The position numbers and the translations under genes were made by a program. Under the pieces are notes generated by a model, which saw only the letters and a program-made list of their open reading frames with translations, did not search any database and was not told the DNA's origin. Source: Notolepis coatsorum (lineage: Eukaryota; Chordata; Actinopteri; Aulopiformes; Paralepididae). Taken from it: 64,000 nucleotides of DNA. Below are positions 11,653 through 22,439 of the stretch, piece by piece (position 1 is the first letter of the stretch; every line of letters starts with the position of its first letter). Location of the stretch: assembly GCA_963971535.1 (NCBI GenBank), contig OZ020601.1:24801297-24865296 (forward strand), in the 5' to 3' direction.

Positions 11653-12472
11653 CATAGACACTGCAGTCTAAACATACACACAATAAGTAGTGAAACTCTG
11701 GAATGCATGGTCAATGGACAAGTGTGTCAGTGTTAATAACTTGAGATATTATTTATGACCTCTTCATTGTGCACACACTTGTTGGTTTGGTGTGTGTCTG
11801 TGTGTGTGTGTGGGGGGGGGGGGGGGGGGGTGAACATAAGAGGTGAATTGGAACAGATGATTTGCGCTGAAATAAATAACAAGGTAACCAGGGATGTAGA
11901 GGAGGATAAATCGACATAAACTCAGTTCAGCCACATTTTTTAAATTGTGAAATATAGCTTTTTAAACAGATAAACTTCATGACTGAAATTCATCATAGTA
12001 TAGCCTAGATTGTAGTGCATAGTGTCAGATCGATGCAAGTTGCAAGAAAAAATATATATACACATATACTACTTACTACTGCATCACTGAAGCCAGTAAC
12101 ACTAAACAGAGGGAAATCTAATAAAGAAATATGATGGATTAACTCATCTTTAGACAACAAATGGTTTGGTGAGTTCATTTGACCATAATTTCTCACACTA
12201 TCACCACCATATCCCCATCACCTTCCTCATCATCATCACCATCATCATCATATGTTATATAGTATACAAAACATATAGTATTTGTTACACCTTGCAGGTG
12301 TGCGATCACACTGCTTTGGATTTTGACAGCATTGTAATGATGACGTCACAATGGCTACTAGCCAGTGGTAGAATTCTAAGAAAATAGGATTCTTAGGAGA
12401 AAGAAAACTCACATTAAGGAAGTAAGTATTGTTGGGGCACAAATGGTGTATACTCTCTAGGTAGGAGGCTTC
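11651..12472. other. Unclassified stretch with a G18 run
   Basis: A TG tract leads into an uninterrupted G run at about 11813-11830. No gene seen. Confidence 0.5.
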
Positions 12473-12660
<188 letters not shown>

Positions 12661-12790
12661 CCCCACACACCTTCTCCTCTGTCTCGTCACACAAAGGTCT
12701 GCATGCCTCTCATTTGACAAATGTACGTTGGAAGTTTCAGAGCGTTCCTCTTCAAGGCATTGGTTCCTCATTTGCATTCCCCCGTTGGAG

Positions 12791-12960
12791 ACATACTATC
12801 ATATTAGACATCCAGGTGGTCTAACTCCCTGAATACAGAGACACAATATCATATTAGACATCCAGTTCTAACTCCCTGAATACAGAGACATAATATATTA
12901 GACATCCAGGTCTAACTCTCTAAATACAGAGACATAATATATTAAACATCCAGTTATATT
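12791..12960. repeat. 45-bp minisatellite (TTAGACATCCAGGTCTAACT), forward array 1
   Basis: About four copies of a unit made of ATTAGACATCCAGGTCTAAC, TCTCTGAATACAGAGACATA and AT spacer. The same unit recurs at 13105-13365 (inverted), 17210-17460, 19090-19275 and 29476-29705. Confidence 0.9.
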
Positions 12961-13104
12961 ATCGTATAGCTCTGCTCAGCGTTTGAGCCACTTAAGACAT
13001 ATTGCCAGCACGTTGGAGACTCAGAGTGAACTTGTCATTGATTCTGTCTCAGTCGGTTCCAAGATAAGTCTTCCAAGAGAACTCTTTGGAAATTTTTGGG
13101 GAAT

Positions 13105-13365
13105 GAGACCCATTATGTCTTTGTATTCAGAGAGTTAGACCTGGATGTCTCATAATGATATTATGTCTCTGTATTCAGAGAGTTAGACCTGGATGTCTAA
13201 TATAATATTATGCTTCTGTATTCAGAGAGTTAGACCTGGATGTCTAATATGATATTATGTCTCTGTATTCAGGGAGTTAGACCTGGATGTCTAACATTAT
13301 GTCTCTGTATTCAGATAGTTGGAACTGGATGTTTAATATATTATGTCTCTGTATTCAGAGAGTTA
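13105..13365. repeat. 45-bp minisatellite, inverted array in left arm
   Basis: About six units reading GTCTCTGTATTCAGAGAGTT and AGACCTGGATGTCTAAT, the reverse complement of the array at 12791-12960. Confidence 0.9.
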
Positions 13366-13560
13366 AAACGTACGGTTATGTATATAACCATAGAGTATAG
13401 TGCAAATACTCCACCTCAGTACTTGCGCACTGAATAAAAACTCACAATGTACCTTTACATACCAACATCTGTCTGACCACACCCCCATCCGCTACCTACA
13501 TAAGCAGGGGTGTGGCTATGCCCTCATCTCCTTCTTCACTTTCACCACAAGGAAGTGCCT

Positions 13561-14583
13561 GTATACCAAACACTTACTTGAGCTAGGTTTTGTAGACTGA
13601 AGGAAGGAGAACAGAAGAGCAAGGAGCTACGTTGGCATTATATCTTTGTTTTCTCTCTCACTATTTTCGAGAAAATACGGCGATAATGTCTTCGCCACTG
13701 GGGTGTCTGGAAGATGATGATCATTCTGACCTCCACCGGTATTTTTGTATTAGGGGCTCGCGTCGCTGGTCTAATCCCCACCTGCAGTCCTCCATGCTGT
13801 GGCTGGATAGGTATTGAACCTCCGGTTCTACAGCTGGACTGTGCAGGAGGGGCATCGGCTATTGTGAGAAGCTAGCTTCCTCTGGGTGAGTGATGATTTT
13901 GCTACACGAGTGCCAGTTGTGTTGCTATGGGGGGATTAGCTGCACAATTTATGAAAGCCGGCCCCAGACTAGTATCCTTTGTTCGGCCTCTTAGGCGGCG
14001 GAGGGAGGGTCCTGGTTTGAAGCCCACGGTAGTCAATCTAGTGGGCCGCGACCGAGATCTGTGGTTAAAACCCGGGGTCTCTGGACGAGCGGATTTCTTC
14101 TCTGTCCAGTGAAGGCCCCATCTTTCAAATTGAAAGATTAAACCCTAAACACAAGGAAAAGTGGGTTTTGATCTTCATTATCGGAAGATCCACGCTCAAG
14201 TCGGCTGCAGCCCATAAGGGAATTGTGCCGACTCCGCTGTATGTCTGTTAAATCACCGTTCTGAAAACTGTGTTGACTTTTCTTTTTCTCTTCTCTCTTA
14301 GGATGAGGAGGGAGTCAGACGGCGGCCTGTCTGAAGTGTGGCTTATTATGTTCTTGTGTACAGTTCAGGTGATAGCTGCTTAGCTTGCATGCTAGCTGGG
14401 TGGCCTACCTGTCAGCCAGTAGGTGGACGGGGTATTGTTTAGGGTTTCCCTGACTCCTCGCCTTAAAGGTCTGTTGAGTCATGGGTTCCCCCCGTCATAG
14501 GGGTACGTCGCTCCCCGTCCCCTCTTATGAAGTATGGTTGACGGGATGGTGTTTTCCCTCAGTCGCGTCGCATGGGACCCATA

Positions 14584-14619
<36 letters not shown>

Positions 14620-15766
14620 AAATAAAAAATAAAAAAATCTGCTTCTTGTCGTTCTCCCAGGCGGCTTGGAGAATCTGCTTTTGAATCTGGTGTCTTGTTA
14701 GACTATCCATTGATGTGTTTTGGGGTCTCGACGTGTACATAGTGCTGGCCCTGGGTGCTTCTGATAGGGATCACGCATGGGCTTGCGCGCCTTGGTTGCT
14801 CATCATTGAAACAGCGTTTTTATGGGGCAACTGGGATGGAGTTTGTCTCTTCCGAGCGCCAGTTTACTAGGTTTGTCTCGACAAATTCTCATTCATATCT
14901 GGGGGATGTTAACGGAATAGATCAAAGCATAGGTAGAGGGGTCTCACGCCCTTGGGGTGGGTCACCGAGCGTGGTACGAAAGGGATCGTCTGGGTGGCGC
15001 CCTCTATAATGTTTTGGATCGACACGCGTACCTACCCCCCTCCTAGTGTTGGGGATGTCGGCGTGATTAGGGCACGGGACTGATTCTGGTCACGCCGGTC
15101 CAGGTCAGTTAACCCGTTGTCCGCCGGGGACGCAGATCTGCTGTTCTGGTACCCTGAGGGACTTGTGCTTTTTTTCGGGGGGAAAAATGCCGGGTCGGCC
15201 CGGGTGTTGCAGGGTTTGACGTTATGGAGATGTTCGTGGTTGTGGTCCTTCTCCATTCTTTTCGCCCCTCTCTTCTCCTGCTTAAGCATGGCTGGGAGGG
15301 GGCTGTTGAAGTGATTATTATGAAACTATAGCCAGTGTATACCCGCAGGTGTGTTTTGGAGTTGTTTCCTGAGGGGTTATAGGAACAACCACCTCATGTT
15401 TGAACCAAGGGGGTGGTTGGTTCCCTGGTGTGTTGGAGCGGAGTCAACTCCCGGGTTAGTCCGTTTGAGTGTGCCCCCGCACGTTTCATGACGTCTGCCA
15501 ATCGTGTCAGCCTTCTCTGCCTCGACCCCTCTAGAGAGTCGGGTTTTTTTTGTGGAGGCTATGACATGGTGCACAACAATGCCAGCATATGCCCCTTCCG
15601 CCGGGGTGCTGTTTCAGCTGACCCCTTTGGCGCCTGTCTAGTCCGCAGTGCTCCAGGCTCAGGTCATGTGCCTGTTGCCTGGATTGAGGGATCGACCTCT
15701 TCTGGAGGTCGTCTCCCCGGTGCGCTGCCTGCTCCCGCTGTAGGTGTAGCCTCTTGAGTGCTTTGA
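13561..15766. other. GC-rich interior of the inverted-repeat element, no gene called
   Basis: Higher GC content than both flanks, a T run at 14588-14616 and several short ORFs without recognisable motifs. A short reading frame at 13686 (MSSPLGCLEDDDHSDLHRYF) lies after the ITR and is the nearest thing to an ORF1 start, but I cannot match it to a family. Confidence 0.4.
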
Positions 15767-15885
15767 GTTTACAGCCATGCCAACCTGAACACGCCCGATC
15801 TCGTTCGATTTCGGAGGCGGTATAGGCTCAGGCCTGGGTTGTGCTTGAATGGGTGACTGCCTGAGTATACCAGGGTCAGTGAGTC
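15767..15885 (+). pseudogene. 5S rRNA-like sequence
   Basis: The 119-bp stretch follows vertebrate 5S rRNA from end to end: GTTTACAGCCATGCC for the 5' helix, CTGAACACGCCCGATCTCGT as a nearly perfect match to the conserved loop, then TTCGGAGGC, CAGGCCTGGGTTG, GAATGGGTGACTGCCTGAG and TACCAGGGTCAG. Substitutions are spread through the internal promoter boxes, for example AGGCGGTATAGGCTC where AGCTAAGCAGGGTC is expected, so it is unlikely to be an active gene. It could be a captured 5S copy or the head of a 5S-derived SINE (SINE3 class). Confidence 0.75.
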
Positions 15886-16418
15886 AGGCGGCGTGCTATT
15901 GGGGGGAAGGGCCTGCTCTTGGATGGGCCCTGTCCGAATATGCTGGCGATGTGGGGGGGCGGTGTCACTAGTGACCGCCTGGTGAGGTCTCGATGCTGTG
16001 GCGTCATTGGCCTCTCCAGGCTCCCCTTTTTCCGGGGGGGTCCTGTCCCTTCTGGATCTGGGTCCTCCTTCGCGCTCCGCTGATACGGCCTTGCCACGGG
16101 GTTGGGCTTTGCTCTTGACCCTGTGATTTTAGGGGTGGTAACGGGGGTTTGTTCCTTTTTCCGTTTGTTCCCTAGTGGCATGCGGGTTGTGCATTTGTGT
16201 AGTCGTGGGTACGCCCCACGGTCTGCTCACCCTGTGCGTTGAGTTGCTCAAGCTCCTCTTCGGATCCGTCTCCCTTCCGTCCTCCAATAGGGAGGGTCGG
16301 GGGGGCTCGGGTCCTCCCCGGTTCTGATGGTTGTGGGGGGCCTCAGCGGGGTACATTTGTCAAGCTCAGCTCTGCTCAACTCCTGTGTTGCACTATGACG
16401 CTGAGCAGAGCTATGTAA
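15886..16418. other. GC-rich interior, second part
   Basis: Minus-strand frames here read as basic, proline-rich peptides (KRKKEQTPVTTPKITGSRAK) that could be a remnant of an ORF1-like protein, but no domain can be named. Confidence 0.3.
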
Positions 16419-16925
16419 GGGATAATGTAAGCTACGAGGTCATTGTCGCAAAATAATTGACCGACACAGAGTTTAAAATACCGAGGCGCAGCGCAGAGGT
16501 GTTTTAAACGTCAGTGAAGGTCAATTATTTTGCGACAATGATCGAGTATAGCTATACATTATCCCGCTTATTACATGGCTAACTTACTAACAAATATACC
16601 TAATTCATTGTACACCATTGACAAGACGAGATCAAATGCAAACGCAGTGGTTCTGTGGCTCTGTCAGCCCAAATAAAGTGATTATTATTATCGGTAGTCG
16701 GCAGGTCTGTGGTCTGATTGCACTGATGACTGCAGCTGTGCATATGCTGAGCAGCACTGATACAGTGTTGTAGTGGGCTTGATTGCAAACAGCTGCGCAC
16801 AGCGGTCATTATTGCTTGGCAGAGGTCCGTTATTGTGTGATAACGGACCTCTGACGCACGCTATTGACCAATCACAAGCAAGCATTTCGGCGATTGTGAA
16901 AACGCCATGTAATAAACGATAATAT
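16419..16925. mobile_element. Foldback MITE cluster (two overlapping hairpins)
   Basis: Hairpin 1 (16419-16565) has arms GGGATAATGTA and GTCATTGTCGCAAAATAATT with their complements. Hairpin 2 pairs ATTATCCCGCTTATTACATG (about 16558) with the complement at about 16903-16925 and contains a perfect palindrome, AGAGGTCCGTTAT through ATAACGGACCTCT (16821-16853). The two share the TTATCCC end, so they may be one complex foldback element. It sits inside the DIRS-like body, beside its internal repeat. Confidence 0.7.
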
Positions 16926-17209
16926 AACGTACGGTTATGTATATAACCATAGTTATATGAGTATAGTGACGCTCAGCGTCAGGACTCCCCTGAGCACCCC
17001 TTGATCTTGCCTTGTGGTGAAAGATTGGGAAGGAGATGAGGCCATGGCCACACCGCTGCTTATGTAGGTAGCGGATGGGGGTGTGGTCAGACAGATGTTG
17101 GTATGTAAAGGTACATTGTGAGTTTTTATTCAGTGCGCAAGTACTGAGGTGGAGTATTTGCACTATACTCATATAACTATGGTTATATACATAACCGTAC
17201 GTTTTAACT

Positions 17210-17460
17210 CTCTGAATACAGAGACATAATATATTAAACATCCAGTTCCAACTATCTGAATACAGAGACATAATGTTAGACATCCAGGTCTAACTCCCTG
17301 AATACAGAGACATAATATCATATTAGACATCCAGGTCTAACTCTCTGAATACAGAGGCATAATATTATATTAGACATCCAGGTCTAACTCTCTGAATACA
17401 GAGACATAATATCATTATGAGACATCCAGGTCTAACTCTCTGAATACAGAGACATAATGG
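17210..17460. repeat. 45-bp minisatellite, array in right arm
   Basis: About six forward units mirroring the inverted array at 13105-13365. Confidence 0.9.
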
Positions 17461-17589
17461 GTCTCATTCCCCAAAATTTTCCAAAGAGTTCTCTTGGAAG
17501 ACTTATCTTGGAACCGACTGAGACAGAATCAATGACAAGTTCACTCTGAGTCTCCAACGTGCTGGCAATATGTCTTAAGTGGCTCAAAC

Positions 17590-17876
17590 TGTCGCACCTG
17601 TGACATCTGCTTGGGGAATGACACCATGTCTTAAACGCGAAAGCGCGTCCCCGTTCAGGTCAGTTGCATACAAAACAACGCCTCCAGAGCTCCTTATAAG
17701 GAAACTAATGACGCAGCCACGTGAAAATGGATGCGGAAGTGCCTTGCGAATCTTGCAACGCATCAAAATTAGATTAGATTAATGTATTGGCATCATATAT
17801 AGTACAGCTAGTGGTACACCTGCCGCAGCGCGTGCACGCACACACACACACGCGCGCGCGCGCGCAGTACTATATA
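17590..17876. other. Unclassified stretch with (CA)(CG) tract
   Basis: Contains CACGCACACACA running into CGCGCGCGCG at 17835-17866, another Z-DNA-prone tract. No gene. Confidence 0.5.
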
Positions 17877-17998
17877 TGAATGAATGAATGAAAACTTTAT
17901 TTAACAGATTGCAGAATGGGTACAATACAGTACGGCTCAATACACACAATTGTTAAGGGGATGCAGACCAGAGAAAGACGTTTGTCTTGTTTACATAA
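17877..17998 (-). mobile_element. CR1/L2-like LINE, 3' end fragment (copy D)
   Basis: Minus-strand tail GAATGAATGAATGAAAAC, AACAGATTGCAGAATGGGTA and TTGTTAAGGGGATGCAGACC; truncated by a (TA)n tract. Confidence 0.85.
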
Positions 17999-18011
17999 TA
18001 TATATTATATA

Positions 18012-18105
<94 letters not shown>
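17999..18105. repeat. (TA)n microsatellite
   Basis: About 50 TA dinucleotides with a few irregular units at the left. Confidence 0.95.
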
Positions 18106-18107
<2 letters not shown>

Positions 18108-18119
18108 CCTACGGCGTAA

Positions 18120-18346
18120 TGAATGAACGCAGTATAGGCTCACTATTCCATTAATGACTTGTTTCATTAGGATCTAGTAGACACCACACACATGCTCTGC
18201 CCCACGCACAGCACAGGCACAGTCTGCATACATACATACAGACTGTACCTACACTGCACGTAGGGCAGAGCACACATTACAGCATCCACCAAATCCCAAT
18301 GAAACAAGTAACCATAATATATCAAGCCTATACCGTTCACTCATCA
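18120..18346. repeat. Imperfect inverted repeat
   Basis: Left arm GTATAGGCTCACTATTCC and GACTTGTTTCATTAGGAT pair with the right arm around CCAATGAAACAAGTAACC and GCCTATACCGTTCACTCAT. An inner pair is ATGCTCTGCCC and GGGCAGAGCA. It looks like an old MITE. Confidence 0.6.
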
Positions 18347-18930
18347 GACACGTAGGCCATACTGGCGCACACAAAACTTGTTATGGAATATTAATGCAGT
18401 CTATTTCCACCGATTAGCTTTAGTTCTTATTTATTAATTTATCCACTGTCATTTCAGTGTTGGTGTATAGGCTATATAGTGTATTTCAATATAAGTTTAA
18501 TTGATTAATGATATATTCGAAGGAATGCAGGTTTATATCAAACAAAGGTCTGTCCCATTGTATACTATTAAAACAGATATGTAACAAATAAGAAATTCCA
18601 CAGAAGGCATTAAATAATTATTATTTTCAATAATTTCACAATAATTGCATAATTGTGTTTGAATATCTGGGTAATTAAAGTAATTATACATTTGTCCAAA
18701 ATAGCTGGTTCAGATATGGTTAATCCAGCTGCCCTGTGATCAGATGAATCCATATTATTTATTTTTCCGACATCAAATGCGTAATTTCTTATCGTACAAA
18801 TATTGTCATATTTATTTTAATTATGATTAAGTAATTAATTCCAAGGAGGCCTGTAGCGTTGACATGAAGGAATCACTATGAGAACACAGTCTGTCAAGTT
18901 AATACAATTTTCAATTAGTCAATCAATCAT
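18347..18930. other. AT-rich unclassified stretch
   Basis: No gene or repeat boundary seen. Confidence 0.4.
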
Positions 18931-19275
18931 AAGTGTGCTCCTCAGCACTCTTAAATCTGCTCTCAGCCACGCTCAAATCTGATCTCAGGAAAATTTGGAG
19001 AATCGCGCTACCAGCCCTAATATGTCTTAAATGGACAGAAATCTGCCTAAGAGGAAATCTTTGGTCGTAAATCCGTTCGGGAATGAGACCCAATATCATA
19101 TTAGACATCCAGGTCTAACTCTCTGAATACAGAGACATAATATATTAGACATGCAGGTCTAACTCTCTGAATACAGAGACATAATATCATATTAGACATC
19201 CAGGTCTGACTCCATGAATACAGAGACATAATATATTGGACATCCAGGTCTAACTCTCTGAATACAGAGACATAG
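18931..19275. repeat. Degenerate flank plus 45-bp minisatellite array
   Basis: The array (19090-19275) is preceded by CCGTTCGGGAATGAGACCCA and ATGTCTTAAATGG, diverged forms of the sequence that precedes the array in the 13-kb inverted arms. This shows the minisatellite travels with a particular flank. Confidence 0.8.
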
Positions 19276-19345
19276 TTGAGCTTATAGGACTAGATAGTAC
19301 AATCCCTTAGATAATCAGCACTTGGTAGTGAATGGGGTCAGGGTT

Positions 19346-20100
19346 CGAAATTAAGGGGGGCTTGGGGCAAAATGCCCTAGAAAATTGACCAAATGCCCTC
19401 GAAAATCAGTTAAGGGGGGCAAGAAAAGCCCCAGACAGTTTACTAATTATATATAATTATATATATGCTCTACAGTGCGAGCATTTCACTCGTATTTGCC
19501 CCTAATAATATGTGTGTGCGAACCGGAAAAATCATTTACTCGCAGTGTTCCACAAGGCGCATAAACGTCCAATCACAGTAGAGTTTCCTGCTGTGACGCG
19601 GCTGGTTTCATGCGAGTGAAAGGAAATGAGAACACGCTGGAAAACAAAGTCACGGTACCGGCATAGGCAAGTTATACATTCAGAATCAGACAACGCAAAA
19701 AATTGAGCCAGCCATGAAGCCCATTAATTTTTATTTTGAGCAAAAGAGAGACGAGGAGAAAGAGGAATCCGGCGAGGCAGCTAATGTTACTGAGGTGGAT
19801 AACGTTAGCGAAGTTAGCACACACACATACATGCACACTGTGGGCCAACCAGTGACTTTGGTGGTGTGTGCTATTGCACAGATGTGTGTCCCGTTTTGCA
19901 CACGCACATACACACACACACGCACATAGTAAGCCATCACTGGGAATGCTCAGAGGAAAGGGCCGCTGAGAATATCTGTGTCTATCTGTGTGTGTGTGTG
20001 TCTCGCTCTCTCACCCTCTCTACATCTCTCTCTCCTGAACCTATTTCATTCAAAAGGAAGACATTGATGGACAGTAGCTATACGTATAAATTATAGCTCA
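19346..20100 (+). mobile_element. Possible hAT 5' end with transposase N-terminus
   Basis: CAGGGTTCGAAATTAAGGGG at 19346 is a recurring fish hAT-type terminus. An ORF from 19714 (MKPINFYFEQKRDEEKEESG) is acidic and lysine-rich as such N-termini often are, then runs into CA repeats. No catalytic domain and no 3' end are seen. Assignment is tentative. Confidence 0.4.
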
Positions 20101-20635
20101 GTTGACATTACACACACTTCTGCAGTCCCTCCCGCCGTCCCTCTCTCTCTCTCACTCTCTCTCTCTCTCTCTCCCTCTCGCTCGTTCTCTGCCTGTGAAA
20201 ACCCGTTTGAGGAAGTGTCGGGTTACACTGCACTACAACCATAGAGGGGGCGTTACTGCAGATCAATGCTATGTCGACGTCACAGAAACCGTCAAATCAG
20301 AACAGTTTAGTTGAGTGAGGGAAGATCTCGTGAACGGGCAATTCCATGAAAATGTCAACCTCACCATGAACATTTTAAAATAACATGATCATAACCTAAC
20401 CATTTTAAAATGTATCATAAAGGTCTATATTTTTAAGTACAAAATAGATTTGATCGTAATATTTATGAGAATGCATGTTTTTCCACACTACAGAAAGAGA
20501 CACAATGATGTAAAAATTTATTTTTCGATTAACCTAATTGTATGACTTTCTGAATGGCCAGAATGGCAAAATAATAAATCAACAGATATTTTTCTAACCT
20601 CACCTTTAGTCATGAAAGGCTGTTGAGTTGTATCA
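20101..20635. other. Unclassified stretch with TC-rich tract
   Basis: A TC-rich tract at 20140-20185 and AT-rich sequence to 20635. No gene. Confidence 0.4.
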
Positions 20636-21229
20636 ATATGTGAATCAATTATGTACTTTGTGTCTTTCCATTGGCAGGTGAAGCATGCTGTTACAATGCC
20701 CCTTTATGGGACAGCCAATGTAATGTCCATAACGTTTTCCAGGAAAAGTTGTCATAAAACATGCATCTGGAATGCAATGTCAACCAAACTTCCTAAGCAA
20801 AGCTAACTTTTATAAAGATGACATATTAGCAACAATTAGTCATTCTGGTCTTATTTTTTGTATTCTTTACAAGTGTTATGGACGTTACCGTGACGGACGT
20901 TACATTGTGAATGTGTGTTGTTAAGTCACAAAGAAAGTTCATATCGCTGTCAATCGGTGCGAGACTGCACAAGACCCGCGAAATCACGTTAATCATACCA
21001 TATGTATAAGCGCTTAATCTTCTTCATTAATATAGGCTACACACAGGCTTTTAAAGTCATGAAATATGTAGCGCATTGCTTAGAGTTATAGAGGGCCATA
21101 TATCTGCTGCGCTCGGGAAAAGATCTGCGGTGCGTAATTGTACATATTTCTCCCCGCAGTGATCCTGACAGCTGCGCGTCAGACTTCAGTAACATATAAC
21201 AACACGAGACACTGAAAGCTAGGCAGGTA

Positions 21230-21517
21230 ATGTTAATTGGAAGCAGTCAGGAGATTCTTCTTTCTAGGGGTTATTATATCTTTCTGCATGGTCGTGGTGC
21301 TGGGAGCAGCAACAAGCTCAACCCGACAGTTGGGGAGCTGCTGCAGAAAGCGCTCAGCAGCTACCAGAGCACCGGTGGGGAGGGATTTAGGGGCCTTTCT
21401 CACTCACCATTCGGGGTCGAATCAGCGGTGGGTCGAACCAGAAAAGGGTGTGTCTGTCTGAGTGAGACAGCTCCCCCCCGTCCCCGCCCCCCGCTGATTC
21501 GTCCCCGGGGGCGCTGA
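21230..21517 (+). other. Short ORF with hydrophobic segment (copy 1), unclear coding status
   Basis: Two overlapping frames are open. One reads RRFFFLGVIISFCMVVVLGA then ATSSTRQL, which looks like a signal peptide; the other reads VGELLQKALSSYQSTGG from the following DNA. The layout, a signal peptide followed by an LLQKAL-type helix, is loosely like the first exon of somatostatin-family precursors. I have no alignment to support that. The same sequence is in copy 2 (24640-24927). Most likely untranslated repeat sequence. Confidence 0.2.
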
Positions 21518-22315
21518 ACCTGGACCGATGAAATAGGTGGTCTCGGGTGCGGGCCAGTGGGAGCGGGGGGCGTGACACACACAACATCGTTACTGTAATG
21601 CTTTCATGCTTGCTTGAATTTTGGGCAGATAAAACCACACAGCAACAACTGGACAATACCCACAAAAACGATATTTATGGGCAATTTGAGAGTTCAGACC
21701 TCAACCAAAAACAAGCATGTGGAGCCTCACAGCTCAGTGGATGAAAACATGAAGCCACGTTACAACGCACAGCACTTCCCTGGCTCGCATTAGGCCTGGC
21801 AATTTTGTTTGCCATTGCTATGTCTATACATTGGTTTCTTGTTCGAATGCATTTATTTCTATTAGACCAGTGGTGTCTCTAATGTTATCTAGCTACTGAT
21901 AGCTCCCGATATCATCAGTTTGGTGCTGGCTGGCTAACTAACGTTAGCTGCTAGCCACAATGCTATATTGTTATACTGGCATATTCCATTCACGTTAGCA
22001 TGTAAGCTAACAAAATCAGAGCCGATGAGACTAAACTCCGCTTTTGGTGTTCAATTGTGTTGATGTTAGTTTTGTTTCATCAACAAATGAGAGGCAGAAC
22101 ACACAGTGAATGTATCCGTTTTGTTTATTGTACGTTCTTTGCTGGAAAATAAGTGCTACAGTGGCTATACTAGACTAGTACTAGGCTAAGCTAACTAGCG
22201 TTAGCCGTTAGCTTAGCGTTAGCCCTGGGAAACGTCCGCTCAAAAGCGGACCCTACAACACCATCCATTCGTGAGAAAAGGGGGTGGGTTATATTGACAA
22301 GGCGTGACACAGAGC

Positions 22316-22376
22316 ACAAATGTTCTAGAATGTTCGATTATGACATCATACTGTGACGTCACAAATGTTCTAGAAT
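22316..22376 (+). promoter_or_regulatory. HSE plus CRE sequence, copy 1, cluster 1
   Basis: TTCTAGAATGTTC at 22323-22335 is a perfect three-pentamer heat-shock element (TTCnnGAAnnTTC). TGACGTCA at 22354-22361 is a perfect cAMP-response element. A second, two-pentamer HSE core TTCTAGAA is at 22368. Activity is not shown. Confidence 0.5.
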
Positions 22377-22439
22377 GTCACTGAAGCTCTTGATCTTCTC
22401 AGGTGTCACCTCGTCAACAGATATGTTTGGGCACCTCTG

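Larger units (their letters stand above)
13371..17209. mobile_element. DIRS-like retroelement fossil (ITRs plus internal complementary region)
   Basis: The left end starts AACGTACGGTTATGTATATA (13371) and the right end closes with its reverse complement (17209); the inverted terminal repeats are about 185-195 bp. A second copy of the outermost 43 bp lies in inverted relation just inside the right ITR (16926-16968). Inverted ends plus an internal copy of the ends next to the right ITR is the layout of DIRS-type tyrosine-recombinase retroelements. The body (13561-16925) is GC-rich compared with its surroundings. I recognise no reverse transcriptase or recombinase in it, so the copy is broken and much of a full element is absent. 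Alternative: a TIR DNA transposon with unknown content. Confidence 0.45.
12981..17589. repeat. Large inverted repeat, arms about 575 bp
   Basis: Left arm 12981-13553 and right arm 17013-17589 are inverted copies. Matching landmarks from outside inward: GTTTGAGCCACTTAAGACAT, ATTGCCAGCACGTTGGAGAC, GGGAATGAGACCCA, an array of the 45-bp minisatellite, AACGTACGGTTATGTATATA, and ACCACACCCCCATCCGCTAC. The inner part matches a DIRS-like ITR (separate entry). The outer 390 bp of each arm carries the minisatellite and may belong to a different element. Confidence 0.85.
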
